The translations under genes and the position numbers were made by a program. Under the pieces are notes generated by a model that worked only from the letters and a program-made list of their open reading frames with translations, searched no databases and had not been told where the DNA came from. Source: Tabrizicola_A aquatica (lineage in GTDB: Bacteria; Pseudomonadota; Alphaproteobacteria; Rhodobacterales; Rhodobacteraceae). Taken from it: DNA of 64,000 nt. This document shows positions 1 to 8,497 of the stretch, piece by piece. The DNA lies in NCBI GenBank assembly GCA_965194375.1, contig CBDAEL010000002.1, one strand, 5' to 3'. Every line of letters begins with the position of its first letter. The stretch's first letter is position 1.

Positions 1-166
1 GTTCAATTTCAACCAACAAGGCCGCGACGACTGCCACTGGAATGGCCGCATACCAGATCGCAAGGTCAAACTGCTTTGCAAGCAAAACGGCCCCCATGAT
101 CAAAGCAAACATTACGACAATGCGCCCCAAAATCCGCATGAAACCCTCCACCAACAAACCCAGCAT
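1..166 (-). CDS. small hydrophobic membrane protein, partial (cut by window start)
   Basis: An open frame on the minus strand runs from an ATG at 166 off the left edge, giving at least 55 residues (MLGLLVEGFMRILGRIVVMF...). An in-frame ATG at 139 (MRILGRIVV) is an equally good start. The visible part is almost wholly hydrophobic, with two likely membrane helices. It begins two bases after the stop of the LuxR-like gene, so it is probably the last gene seen of the same minus-strand operon. I do not recognise a family and the C-terminus is missing. Confidence 0.5.
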   Translation of the reverse strand, partial: MLGLLVEGFMRILGRIVVMFALIMGAVLLAKQFDLAIWYAAIPVAVVAALLVEIE

Positions 167-168
167 GC

Positions 169-681
169 TCACTCTCTGGTTGCAACGTCAACATCCAACC
201 CCTCGCCCAGCAAATCCTCTACGAACCACGCCGCAAACTGGGCGCGCCCCGAGACCCCCGCCTTGGCATAGATCCGCGTCAACTGCGCCCGAACCGTGCC
301 CGCCGCCCGGCCCCGCAATTCGGCGATTTCAGCCACATCCAGCCCTTTCAACGCCAGAAAGCCCACATCGCGTTCGGCAGGCGTCAGGCCCCAGTCGGTG
401 AACTGCGCCGCAATCACATCGGCCAAAGCCCCGCGCGCCGTGGCCAGCGCCACATCCTGCGCCCGCATCTCCTCCAGCGTCTGGCGCAACACCATCACGC
501 CAAAGGCCATTCCCAAGGCCAAGGCCAGCGCAACCAGCATCTCAAACATCAGATGCGGGCTCAGCTGGCCCGCCAGATAATCCGCCAGCGCATCGCCCAC
601 GAAGAAGACCGTCGCAAGGGTCTGAACGATCAAAAAGATCGCCCATGCAATCGGCCGTCGACGTGGGCTTAGGGCTCTCAT
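169..681 (-). CDS. membrane-anchored LuxR-type helix-turn-helix regulator
   Basis: A 170-residue protein with an unusual layout. Two N-terminal hydrophobic segments (about residues 10-35 and 43-66) are followed by a short charged linker and a C-terminal LuxR/GerE-like helix-turn-helix (about 97-160; LTPAERDV, GLDVAEIAELRG, TVRAQLTRIYAKAGV). The last part matches the recognition-helix pattern of the family. There is no receiver or ligand domain, so any signal would have to come through the membrane segment. The start overlaps the end of the cytochrome b gene by four bases, implying translational coupling. Inference: it regulates genes in response to the state of the membrane electron-transfer partner encoded upstream. 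Confidence 0.72.
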   Translation of the reverse strand: MRALSPRRRPIAWAIFLIVQTLATVFFVGDALADYLAGQLSPHLMFEMLVALALALGMAFGVMVLRQTLEEMRAQDVALATARGALADVIAAQFTDWGLTPAERDVGFLALKGLDVAEIAELRGRAAGTVRAQLTRIYAKAGVSGRAQFAAWFVEDLLGEGLDVDVATRE

Positions 682-1328
682 CCCTTGCGCCCCCGGCGCG
701 CCATCAGCATCGGAGCCACCAGATTGCGGCGCAGAACGCGGCTTTCCACCACAACACCCGCCACATGCAGGAAGGCCAAGATCACGATCAGGTTCGCCGC
801 CACTTCGTGGACCTCTTCCAAAACGTCGCCATAGAGGCTTTCGCTCTCGCCTTCGGCGTCGCCGTCCTCTTCCACTAACACCGACCAGTCGCCATCAGCA
901 ACCGCCGCCTCAAGTTCAGCCTGCGCAAAAGGACTAAGTCCGCTCATGCCCAGCCCGGTCAGCGTGATCACTCCCAGACAGGCCCAGAGCGCATAGGCCA
1001 TCAAGGCCCCGGCCGGGTTGTGTGACGGGTAATGCGGTGCAGCACCGCGCAACATCCCGCCCAGATGGCGCAAAGCGGCCATCGGATTGGGCGGAAAGCT
1101 CGAGAACCGCGCCTCCATCGGGCCAACAAAGCCCCAGATCAGCCGCAGGATCAATATGGCAAGGCCAGCCCAGCCAAAGGCGATATGCACCGACCCACCC
1201 TCTTTGGTGAAGGCATAATTGGCGATGACCACCACCGCGATGCCCCAATGAGCCAGCCGCAACAGCGGGTCCCAATAGGGCAGCGCCTGCCCCGTTGGGG
1301 GCAGGCGAGACGAGGCCACATCAGTCAT
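678..1328 (-). CDS. cytochrome b561-like membrane protein
   Basis: A 216-residue integral membrane protein of the cytochrome b / b561 superfamily. It starts with the typical PYWDPLLRLAHWGIAVVVIANY segment, in which the His of RLAHW is a haem ligand in the family. Further helices carry HIAFGWAGLAILILRLIWGF and, near the C-terminus, ANLIVILAFLHVAGVVVESR with another likely haem-binding His. Between helices 3 and 4 lies an acidic insert (about 145-170; VEEDGDAEGESESLYG). It overlaps the PepSY gene by eight bases and the LuxR-like gene by four, so the three form one operon. Likely role: transfer of electrons across the inner membrane to a periplasmic partner. Confidence 0.82.
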   Translation of the reverse strand: MTDVASSRLPPTGQALPYWDPLLRLAHWGIAVVVIANYAFTKEGGSVHIAFGWAGLAILILRLIWGFVGPMEARFSSFPPNPMAALRHLGGMLRGAAPHYPSHNPAGALMAYALWACLGVITLTGLGMSGLSPFAQAELEAAVADGDWSVLVEEDGDAEGESESLYGDVLEEVHEVAANLIVILAFLHVAGVVVESRVLRRNLVAPMLMARRGRKG

Positions 1329-1584
1329 CAGACTTCACCTCGGCCACGGCACCGGTTTTGGGATCAATATAGATCTCCCACATCTTGCCGGTTGCCGTTT
1401 CGGTGCATTTGGCTTCGATCTTGCCATCTTCGGCCTCAAAGCTGTTCACCTTGCAGCCTGCCGCTTCCAGCGCGGCGGTTGCGGTTTCGGGCGTCGTGCC
1501 CATCACATCGCCCACCACCGGCAAGGCAAAGGCCGCCAAGGGCGACAGGGCAAGTGCGAAGGTCAGGGGAAGCAAAGCTTTCAT
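1321..1584 (-). CDS. secreted PepSY-domain protein
   Basis: An 87-residue protein with a clear Sec signal peptide (MKALLPLTFALALSPLAAFA, probable cleavage after AFA). A single PepSY-like domain follows: VMGTTPETATAALEAAGCKV, then KMWEIYIDPKTGAVAEVKSDD, the latter being the characteristic closing strand. It leads the minus-strand operon with a cytochrome b561-like gene, a common pairing of small PepSY proteins with haem b electron carriers. It would act in the periplasm; ligand and function are unknown. Two cysteines remain in the mature part. Confidence 0.75.
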   Translation of the reverse strand: MKALLPLTFALALSPLAAFALPVVGDVMGTTPETATAALEAAGCKVNSFEAEDGKIEAKCTETATGKMWEIYIDPKTGAVAEVKSDD

Positions 1585-1857
1585 CGGAGTTCATCCTTTT
1601 CAACGAAGGCCGGGGATGCGGAGGTGCAACCCGGTCTGCCTCCAGATGCGCCACCTTCTTTCCCAAACCTATTGCCACAGCGCTTAGACGGGGGTGGATA
1701 AGCCTGTGCTTACGGCGGGCCAAAACACCCACCACCCCTGACCGAGACGCAGAGGCGATAAACCCCTGCACCCGGACCCACCCCGCGCATTTTGCCGCCG
1801 CCTCTTGAATCCTCGTCCCCGATGGGCAATGTGAGTCTCAGGCAATGGGGCAGGCGC

Positions 1858-2940
1858 ATGGCACTTCCGATCCGTGATCAGGCGAAATACTGGGGCCTTG
1901 CCCTGTTGGTGTTTTTCATCGCGCTTTGGGTGATGGGCGGGGTGATCCTGCCCTTCTTGGTTGGCGGCGCGCTGGCCTATTTCCTTGATCCCATCGCCGA
2001 CCGATTGGAACGCGCGGGCCTCAGCCGGGTTGCGGCAACCACGGTCATCACCGCCGTCGGCATCCTTATCCTTGTGGCGCTGGTGCTGGCGGTGATCCCG
2101 ACGCTGGTGAACCAGACCACAGCCCTCATCAACGCCGCCCCCGACATCGCCCAGCGCCTGCAAATGTTCCTGTTGGAACGCTTCCCCGAACTGGCCGACA
2201 ACACCTCGACCATCCGCCAAAGCCTCGCCCAGATTGGCCAGACCATTCAGGCCAAAGGCGCCACCTTGGCGGAAGGGGTCTTGAACTCTCTGGCCGGGGC
2301 GATTTCGATCGTCGTCTTTATTCTGGTGGTGCCAGTGGTGGCCTTCTACCTCTTGCTCGATTGGGACCATATGATCGCCCGGATCGACAGCCTTTTGCCG
2401 CGTGACCACGCCCCCACGGTCCGCCGCCTTGCCAGTGAGATTGACGCCGCCCTCTCGGCCTTTGTGCGCGGCCAGCTTTCGGTTTGCCTTGTGCTGGGCA
2501 TCTACTATTCGGCGGCCCTCATGCTGGCGGGGCTGCAATTCGGCCTTGTGGTCGGCGCGATTGCCGGGGCCATCACCTTTATTCCCTACGTCGGCGCCAT
2601 CATCGGCGGGGCGCTGGCCATTGGCCTCGCGCTCTTTCAGTTCTGGGGCGATTGGCTGCAGATCGGCATCATCGCGGGCATCTTCGCCGCCGGGCAGTTC
2701 ATGGAAGGCAATGTGCTGACCCCGAAACTGGTGGGCAAATCGGTGGGCCTCCACCCGGTCTGGCTCCTCTTCGCCCTTTCGGCCTTCGGCACGCTCTTTG
2801 GCTTTGTCGGCATGCTGGTGGCGGTGCCAGTCGCGGCAGCCTTGGGCGTGCTCACGCGCTTTGCCATCGCGCAGTATCACGGCAGCTTGCTTTATGTCGG
2901 CGTCGCCGGTCGCATCCCGGAAGATGAGGATCAGGCGTGA
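1858..2940 (+). CDS. AI-2E family transporter (PerM/YhhT-like)
   Basis: About 360 residues with seven to eight hydrophobic helices and the AI-2E/PerM architecture: a helix pair at the N-terminus, a soluble helical stretch (roughly 85-150), then a membrane bundle ending in FALSAFGTLFGFVGMLVAVPVAA, a strongly conserved family segment. The reading frame is open further upstream (TTG at 1792, ATG at 1822). The ATG at 1858 is preferred because GGGGCAGG precedes it and family homology begins there. Its stop overlaps the GTG start of hdaA. Members are proposed exporters of small molecules or ions; the name does not prove autoinducer-2 transport here. Confidence 0.82.
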   Translation: MALPIRDQAKYWGLALLVFFIALWVMGGVILPFLVGGALAYFLDPIADRLERAGLSRVAATTVITAVGILILVALVLAVIPTLVNQTTALINAAPDIAQRLQMFLLERFPELADNTSTIRQSLAQIGQTIQAKGATLAEGVLNSLAGAISIVVFILVVPVVAFYLLLDWDHMIARIDSLLPRDHAPTVRRLASEIDAALSAFVRGQLSVCLVLGIYYSAALMLAGLQFGLVVGAIAGAITFIPYVGAIIGGALAIGLALFQFWGDWLQIGIIAGIFAAGQFMEGNVLTPKLVGKSVGLHPVWLLFALSAFGTLFGFVGMLVAVPVAAALGVLTRFAIAQYHGSLLYVGVAGRIPEDEDQA

Positions 2941-3617
2941 CCTCACCGCGCCAAATGGCCTTTGACCTTGGCCTGCACGAAGATTTCTCCCGCGAAGGCT
3001 TCTTCCCCTCGCCCGCCAATGCCGCCGCCTTGGCGACGATCGCAGGCTGGACAGACTGGCCCCTGCGGCGGCTTTTGCTGATCGGCCCGGGCGGGGCGGG
3101 CAAAACCCATCTGGCCCATATCTGGGCCGCTGAGGCCGGGGCGATGATCCTGCCCGCCACAGACTTGGCCCCCCATGACCCCACCGCCCTGCCCTTGGCC
3201 GTGGTGGTGGAAGATGCCGACGAGATGGCGGGTTTACCCGCCCACGAGGAGGCGCTCTTTCACCTCATCAACCACATGGCCGCCGCCGGGGGGCACCTTC
3301 TGCTCACCGCCCAGCGCCCGCCCCGCGACTGGGGCCTTGCCCTGCCAGACCTTCTCAGCCGCCTGCAAGCCACCGCCATCGCCCGGCTTGATCCGCCCGA
3401 TGATGCGCTTCTCTCTGCGGTTCTGGTCAAGCTTTTCGCCGACCGCCAAATCGCCGTGCCTGCGAACCTCATCCCCTATCTCACCGCCCGCATGGACCGC
3501 TCGATCGCCGCCGCGCGCCATCTCGTCGCCACCCTCGACGCCCGCGCGCTGGCGCTTGGTCGCCCCGTCACCCGCGCCTTGGCTGCCGAACTTCTGGACA
3601 GTGCCGATCAGGGGTGA
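2937..3617 (+). CDS. hdaA: HdaA, DnaA-related replication inactivator
   Basis: A 226-residue protein matching the AAA+ part of DnaA without its DNA-binding domain. The Walker A motif is GPGGAGKTH (about 50-58), the Walker-B-like strand is VVVEDADE, and a C-terminal lid helix region follows. The N-terminal MAFDLGLHEDFSREGF resembles the clamp-binding motif region of Hda proteins. In alphaproteobacteria HdaA stimulates hydrolysis of DnaA-bound ATP with the sliding clamp and so limits re-initiation. The gene starts with GTG overlapping the preceding stop and lies directly before ppk1, an arrangement seen in Rhodobacterales. Confidence 0.85.
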   Translation: MTSPRQMAFDLGLHEDFSREGFFPSPANAAALATIAGWTDWPLRRLLLIGPGGAGKTHLAHIWAAEAGAMILPATDLAPHDPTALPLAVVVEDADEMAGLPAHEEALFHLINHMAAAGGHLLLTAQRPPRDWGLALPDLLSRLQATAIARLDPPDDALLSAVLVKLFADRQIAVPANLIPYLTARMDRSIAAARHLVATLDARALALGRPVTRALAAELLDSADQG

Positions 3618-3661
3618 AACACTGTCACCTGAATGACATAGTCCCGCGGTAACTGCCTGCC

Positions 3662-5824
3662 ATGACCCACGCCGATTTCCTCAAAGCCCCCTTCCCCGAA
3701 CCTGTTGTCCTGTCGGCCGAGGAAACCACAGGTCCAAAGCGCTTTTTCAACCGCGAAATTTCGTGGCTGGCCTTCAACTGGCGCGTTCTGGAAGAGGCGG
3801 CCAACCCTGCCGTGCCGCTTTTGGAACGGCTGCGCTTCTTGTCCATCTCGGCCACCAACCTCGATGAGTTTTACACCGTCCGCGTCGCAGGCCTGCGCGC
3901 GCTGGTGAAGGCGGGCAATGCCGCTCCCTCCGAAGATGGCCTCAGCCCCGCCGAACAGCTGACACTCATTCACGCCGACGCCCGCGATCTGATGCAGATG
4001 CAGCAGTCGGTGCTCAAGCGCCTGCGCCGCGAGATGGAGACCGAAGGCATCCTGATCGCCACCCGATCCAAACTCACCGGGCGCGACCTGAAGTTTCTCG
4101 AAGACCACTTCCTGCGCAACGTCTTTCCCGTGCTCTCGCCCCTCGCGATTGACCCGGCCCATCCCTTCCCCTTCATCCCCAATACCGGCTTTTCGCTGGC
4201 CTTGGAGCTGGAGCGCGAAACCGACCACCGCACGCTCAAGGCGCTTTTGCCCATCCCCCAGCAAATTGCCCGCTTTGTGCCGCTGCCCGGCAAAGACGGC
4301 GAACACCGCTTCCTGCCGCTTGAGGAACTTCTCCTCCTCCATCTTGACATGCTCTTTCCCGGCTACACCGACCGCGGCCATTGCCTGTTCCGCGTCTTGC
4401 GCGACAGCGATCTTGAGGTGGAGGACGAGGCCGAAGATCTGGTGCGCGAATTTGAAACCGCGCTGAAACGCCGCCGCCGGGGCGAGGTGATCCGGCTGAA
4501 ACTTTCCGCCGGAGCCCCCGAAGAGCTGCGCGCGCTGATCAAGGAAGAACTGGGCGTCAAAGACGATGAGATGGTCGAACTGCGCGGCATGCTGGGCATT
4601 GCCGACCTGAAAGAACTCGTCGTTTCCTCCCGCCCCGATCTTCTCTGGCCGCCCTTCACGCCCCGCGTGCCGGAACGGGTGCAGGACAATGACGGCGACA
4701 TGTTCGCCGCCATCAAGCAAAAGGACATCCTTTTGCACCACCCCTACGAGACCTTCGATCTGGTCATCCGCTTTTTGGAACAGGCCGCGCGCGACCCCAA
4801 TGTGCTGGCGATCAAGCAAACGCTTTATCGCACCTCATGGGACAGCCCAATTGTCGGCGCCCTGTGTGAGGCGGCCGAGGCGGGCAAGTCAGTAACCGCC
4901 CTTGTCGAACTTAAAGCCCGCTTTGACGAGGCCGCCAACATCCGCCAATCGCGCCGTCTGGAACGTTCGGGCGCGCATGTGGTGTATGGGTTCATCAACT
5001 ACAAAACCCACGCGAAAATCTCGACCGTGGTCCGCCGCGAGGGGGATCAGCTGGTCACCTACACCCATTACGGCACCGGCAATTACCACCCGATCACCGC
5101 GCGCATCTATACCGATCTGTCATTCTTCACCTGTGACCCGGCGCTAGGCCGCGATGCGACCAAGGTGTTCAATTACCTCTCGGGCTATGTGCAGCCGCAA
5201 GGGTTGGAAAACCTCGCCATCTCGCCCATCACGCTCAAACCCCGCATCCTTGAGCAAATCGCCGCCGAGGCCGACCACGCCCGCGCCGGGCGTCCGGCGG
5301 AAATCTGGGCCAAGGTCAACAGTCTGGTTGATCCCGACGTCATCGACGCGCTTTACGCCGCCTCGCAGGCCGGGGTCAAAATCAGCCTGATCGTGCGCGG
5401 CATTTGCGGCTTGCGACCGGGGGTCAAAGGGCTTTCGGAGAACATCCGCGTCAAATCCATCGTCGGGCGCTTCTTGGAACATTCCCGCATCGTCTGCTTT
5501 GGCAATGGCGCGGGATTGCCCGGCAAAAAGGCCCGCGTGTTCATTTCTTCGGCCGACTGGATGGGCCGCAACCTCACGCGGCGGGTGGAAACGCTGGTCG
5601 AAATTCGCAACGACACCGTCAAAGCCCAGATCGTTGGGCAGATCATGGCCGCCAATCTGGCCGACGAGGCGCAAAGCTGGCTATTAGGCCCCAATGGGCG
5701 CTATAGTCGTGATCTGGCTCCCGCCGATGGCAGTGCTTTCAACTGCCACCGCTTTTTCATGGAAAACCCTTCGCTTTCTGGCCGTGGTACGGCGGGCGCT
5801 AAGGATGTTCCGAAACTTGCCTGA
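3662..5824 (+). CDS. ppk1: polyphosphate kinase 1
   Basis: A 720-residue enzyme that reversibly polymerises the gamma-phosphate of ATP into polyphosphate. The start matches the PPK N-terminal domain (RFFNREISWLAFNWRVLEEA). The catalytic region has INYKTHAKIS, with the autophosphorylated His at about residue 450, followed by THYGTGNYHP. A second phospholipase-D-like half carries EHSRIVCF near residue 605. Length is normal for the family. The gene lies between hdaA and the exopolyphosphatase gene, with only seven bases to the latter, so polymer synthesis and breakdown are co-transcribed. Confidence 0.95.
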   Translation: MTHADFLKAPFPEPVVLSAEETTGPKRFFNREISWLAFNWRVLEEAANPAVPLLERLRFLSISATNLDEFYTVRVAGLRALVKAGNAAPSEDGLSPAEQLTLIHADARDLMQMQQSVLKRLRREMETEGILIATRSKLTGRDLKFLEDHFLRNVFPVLSPLAIDPAHPFPFIPNTGFSLALELERETDHRTLKALLPIPQQIARFVPLPGKDGEHRFLPLEELLLLHLDMLFPGYTDRGHCLFRVLRDSDLEVEDEAEDLVREFETALKRRRRGEVIRLKLSAGAPEELRALIKEELGVKDDEMVELRGMLGIADLKELVVSSRPDLLWPPFTPRVPERVQDNDGDMFAAIKQKDILLHHPYETFDLVIRFLEQAARDPNVLAIKQTLYRTSWDSPIVGALCEAAEAGKSVTALVELKARFDEAANIRQSRRLERSGAHVVYGFINYKTHAKISTVVRREGDQLVTYTHYGTGNYHPITARIYTDLSFFTCDPALGRDATKVFNYLSGYVQPQGLENLAISPITLKPRILEQIAAEADHARAGRPAEIWAKVNSLVDPDVIDALYAASQAGVKISLIVRGICGLRPGVKGLSENIRVKSIVGRFLEHSRIVCFGNGAGLPGKKARVFISSADWMGRNLTRRVETLVEIRNDTVKAQIVGQIMAANLADEAQSWLLGPNGRYSRDLAPADGSAFNCHRFFMENPSLSGRGTAGAKDVPKLA

Positions 5825-5831
5825 GGCCCAA

Positions 5832-7379
5832 ATGACCGAAGCCGATACCCTGCCCGATCTTGACGAGGATCACGGCCCCTTTGGCCGTCCCTTGTTCGAC
5901 GATCCCTCCGCCCGCGCGCTCAGCCGTGTGGGTGTGGTGGACGTCGGCTCAAACTCGGTGCGGATGGTGGTGTTTGATGGCGCGGCCCGCTCGCCCGCCT
6001 ATTTTTACAACGAGAAAATCATGTGCGGCCTAGGCAAGGGGCTGGCACAAACCGGTCGCCTGTCGCCCGAAGGGCGCGCGCGGGCGCTCATGGCCCTGAA
6101 ACGCTTTTCGCTTTTGGCCCAAGGCATGGGCATCGAGACCCTAACCGTGGTCGCCACCGCAGCGGTGCGCGAGGCCGAGGATGGGCCGGAATTTCAGCTT
6201 CAAGTCCTGAACGAGACCGGGCTGAAGATGTGGGTGATCGACGGCGGCGAAGAGGCACGGCTCTCAGCCCAAGGTGTGCTTTTGGGCTGGCCCGATGCCA
6301 AGGGCGTCGTTTGCGACATCGGCGGCAACTCGATGGAACTCGCGCGGATCGGCGATGGCAAGGTCGGCAAACGCGTCTCAACCCCGCTTGGCCCCTTCCG
6401 TCTGCAACAGGCGGCCGACACGGCCAAAAAACGCGTCGCCCATATCGACCGCATCCTGAAAGATGCCCAGATCCAGATGAAATCCGAAGGTGAGCGGATC
6501 TATCTCGTCGGCGGGTCTTGGCGCGTCATCGCGCGTCTCGACATGGAGCGGCGCAATTACCCGCTGACCGTTCTGCACGAATACCGCATGACGCCCACGG
6601 GCCTTCTCGACACGCTCGACTGGATCGAAACCGCCGATCTCGCCGTCCTGCGCGCGCGCACCGGCACCAGCCCCGAGCGGATGGAGCTGGTCCCCTTGGC
6701 CTGCGAAGTCCTGCGCGAGCTGATCCGGGTTCTGAAACCGTCCGAAATCGACGTCTCCGCCTATGGCATCCGCGAGGGGCTGCTTTACGAACAAATGCCC
6801 GAGAAGCTCCGCCGCCGCGACCCCTTGATCGAGGCCGCCCGCATGTCGGAACAGACCCAAGCCCGCATGCCCGGCTTTGGCAAAAAGCTGTTCACCTTTC
6901 TGGAACCCCTGTTCAAAGGCGCCCCCGACGGCCGCATGCGCCTGATCAAAGCCGCCTGCCTCTTGCACGACACCACATGGCGCGCCCACCCCGATTTCCG
7001 CGCCGAGGCCTGCTTTGACAATGCCACCCGCGCCAACCTTGGCGGGCTTGACCATCCCGGCCGGGTGTTTCTGGGGCTGGCCTTGCTGCACCGCTACAAA
7101 AACAGCCGCGCCGGGTCCCGGCTGGAACCGATGTTCCGCCTTCTCACCGAAGAGGACATCCGCGACGCCGAGGTTCTGGGCAAGGCCATGCGCTTTGGCG
7201 CCATGTTCGCCATGGGCGATCCCGGCATTGCCGGCACGCTCGACTGGCAACCGCGCAAACGGATCCTTGATCTCGCCCTGACCGAGATCGGCCGCGGCCT
7301 TTTTGGCGAGGTGGCCCAAGCCCGCTTTGCCTCTCTGGCATTGGCGCTTAAGGCCACACCGCTGGTCACGGATGCCTGA
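5832..7379 (+). CDS. ppx: Ppx/GppA family exopolyphosphatase
   Basis: A 515-residue protein of the actin-like ASKHA fold. The first phosphate-binding loop is VVDVGSNSVRMVVFDG (about 35-50), and the second, VVCDIGGNSMELARI, falls near residue 160. The C-terminal half is a helical, HD-like extension. Family members remove terminal phosphates from polyphosphate or hydrolyse pppGpp. The open frame continues 138 bases upstream into ppk1, but the ATG at 5832 (MTEADTLPDL) fits the family start. It stops with TGATG shared with the next gene. Coupling to ppk1 favours polyphosphate as substrate. Confidence 0.9.
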   Translation: MTEADTLPDLDEDHGPFGRPLFDDPSARALSRVGVVDVGSNSVRMVVFDGAARSPAYFYNEKIMCGLGKGLAQTGRLSPEGRARALMALKRFSLLAQGMGIETLTVVATAAVREAEDGPEFQLQVLNETGLKMWVIDGGEEARLSAQGVLLGWPDAKGVVCDIGGNSMELARIGDGKVGKRVSTPLGPFRLQQAADTAKKRVAHIDRILKDAQIQMKSEGERIYLVGGSWRVIARLDMERRNYPLTVLHEYRMTPTGLLDTLDWIETADLAVLRARTGTSPERMELVPLACEVLRELIRVLKPSEIDVSAYGIREGLLYEQMPEKLRRRDPLIEAARMSEQTQARMPGFGKKLFTFLEPLFKGAPDGRMRLIKAACLLHDTTWRAHPDFRAEACFDNATRANLGGLDHPGRVFLGLALLHRYKNSRAGSRLEPMFRLLTEEDIRDAEVLGKAMRFGAMFAMGDPGIAGTLDWQPRKRILDLALTEIGRGLFGEVAQARFASLALALKATPLVTDA

Positions 7380-7993
7380 TGCTGGCCTTTGACCATATCG
7401 CAATGTCTTCGGTCGATCTGGCCGAAGGGGTCGCCGCTGTTGAGGCAGCCCTTGGACTGCGCCTCTCCGGCGGTGGCGAACATCCCCTCATGGCCACGCA
7501 TAACCGGCTGATGGGCTTGGGCGATCTCTACCTTGAGGTCATCGCCCCCAATCCAGGCGCCCTGCGCCCCGATTGGCCCCGATGGTTCGATTTAGACAAT
7601 TTTTCGGGCCAAACGCGCCTCACAAACTGGGTAGCAGGTTCGAAAAATCTAATGGCCGATCTGGCGCTTTGTCCAAACGGCACCGGGGTTCCGATGTCCC
7701 TTCAGCGCGGCGACTATCGCTGGCAGATGGCGGTGCCCGCGGATGGCAAGCTGCCCTTTGACGGCGCCTTCCCCGCGCTGATCGAATGGCAAGGCACACT
7801 CCACCCCGCCCAAGCCCTGCCCGACAGCGGCGCGCGCCTGACCCGGCTCGAGATTGCCCACCCCAAGGCCGAGGCCCTCCAGTCAGCCCTCTCCCCCCTC
7901 TTCCACGACCCGCGCGTGGTCATCGTCCAAGGCCCGGCCAAGGCGATGCGCGCCACCTTCACCACCCCGCACGGGATCCGCGTGCTGGAATGA
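7379..7993 (+). CDS. VOC/glyoxalase-like domain protein
   Basis: A 204-residue protein that opens with LAFDHIAMSSVDLAEGVAAVEAALGL, the first beta-alpha unit of the vicinal-oxygen-chelate fold with its metal-binding His in FDHI. LGDLYLEVIAPNP supplies the usual Glu-containing strand. Architecture fits the Glyoxalase_3 type. Substrate is unknown. The start overlaps the stop of ppx by one base and the stop overlaps the start of the acetyltransferase gene, so it is part of a tightly coupled run of genes. Confidence 0.72.
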   Translation: MLAFDHIAMSSVDLAEGVAAVEAALGLRLSGGGEHPLMATHNRLMGLGDLYLEVIAPNPGALRPDWPRWFDLDNFSGQTRLTNWVAGSKNLMADLALCPNGTGVPMSLQRGDYRWQMAVPADGKLPFDGAFPALIEWQGTLHPAQALPDSGARLTRLEIAHPKAEALQSALSPLFHDPRVVIVQGPAKAMRATFTTPHGIRVLE

Positions 7994-8466
7994 TCCGCTC
8001 CGCGACGCCTGCCGATGCCCCCGCCATTGCCGCGATCTGGAACCAGATCATCCGCGACACCACCGCCACCTTCACCACCGCCGAAAAAGACCCCGCCGTC
8101 TTGGCCACCCAAATTGCCTCCGGCACCCCGTGGTGGGTCGCCTGCGTCAACGACCGCGTCGAAGGCCATGCCACCTATGGCCAATTTCGCGGCGGCCCCG
8201 GCTATGCCCGCAGCATGGAACACTCCATCCACCTCACCACCGCCACCCAAGGCCGCGGCCTTGGCCGTGCGCTGATGCAGGCGCTCGAAGATCACGCCCG
8301 CGCCCAAGGGGTGCATGTGATGGTCGCCGGCGTCTCCTCGGACAACCCCGCAGGCCAAGCCTTCCACGCCCGCCTTGGCTATGCCGAATGCGGCCGCGTG
8401 ATGCAGGCGGGCTACAAATGGGGCCGCTATTTCGATCTTGTGCTGATGCAGAAAATCCTGACCTGA
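7990..8466 (+). CDS. GNAT family N-acetyltransferase
   Basis: A 158-residue single-domain acetyltransferase. The opening MIRSATPADAPAIAAIWNQIIRDT is typical of the phosphinothricin/methionine-sulfoximine acetyltransferase branch. The acetyl-CoA-binding segment TQGRGLGRALMQALEDHARAQG is present (Q/RxxGxG/A), and the C-terminal VMQAGYKWGRYFDLVLMQK closes the domain as in that branch. The ATG at 7990 overlaps the preceding stop (ATGA). The probable role is N-acetylation of an amino-acid analogue or amine; substrate is not determined by the sequence. Confidence 0.85.
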   Translation: MIRSATPADAPAIAAIWNQIIRDTTATFTTAEKDPAVLATQIASGTPWWVACVNDRVEGHATYGQFRGGPGYARSMEHSIHLTTATQGRGLGRALMQALEDHARAQGVHVMVAGVSSDNPAGQAFHARLGYAECGRVMQAGYKWGRYFDLVLMQKILT

Positions 8467-8497
8467 CAAGCAACGACCCAGCGGCTAAACTCACCCC

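Noticed and set aside
1684..2946. 420-codon minus-strand open frame opposite the AI-2E transporter
   Set aside because: His/Asp/Gln/Arg-rich composition typical of an antisense shadow of a GC-rich gene; the plus-strand frame matches a known family along its whole length.
3608..4819. 403-codon minus-strand frame opposite ppk1
   Set aside because: No family resemblance, and ppk1 motifs on the other strand are intact.
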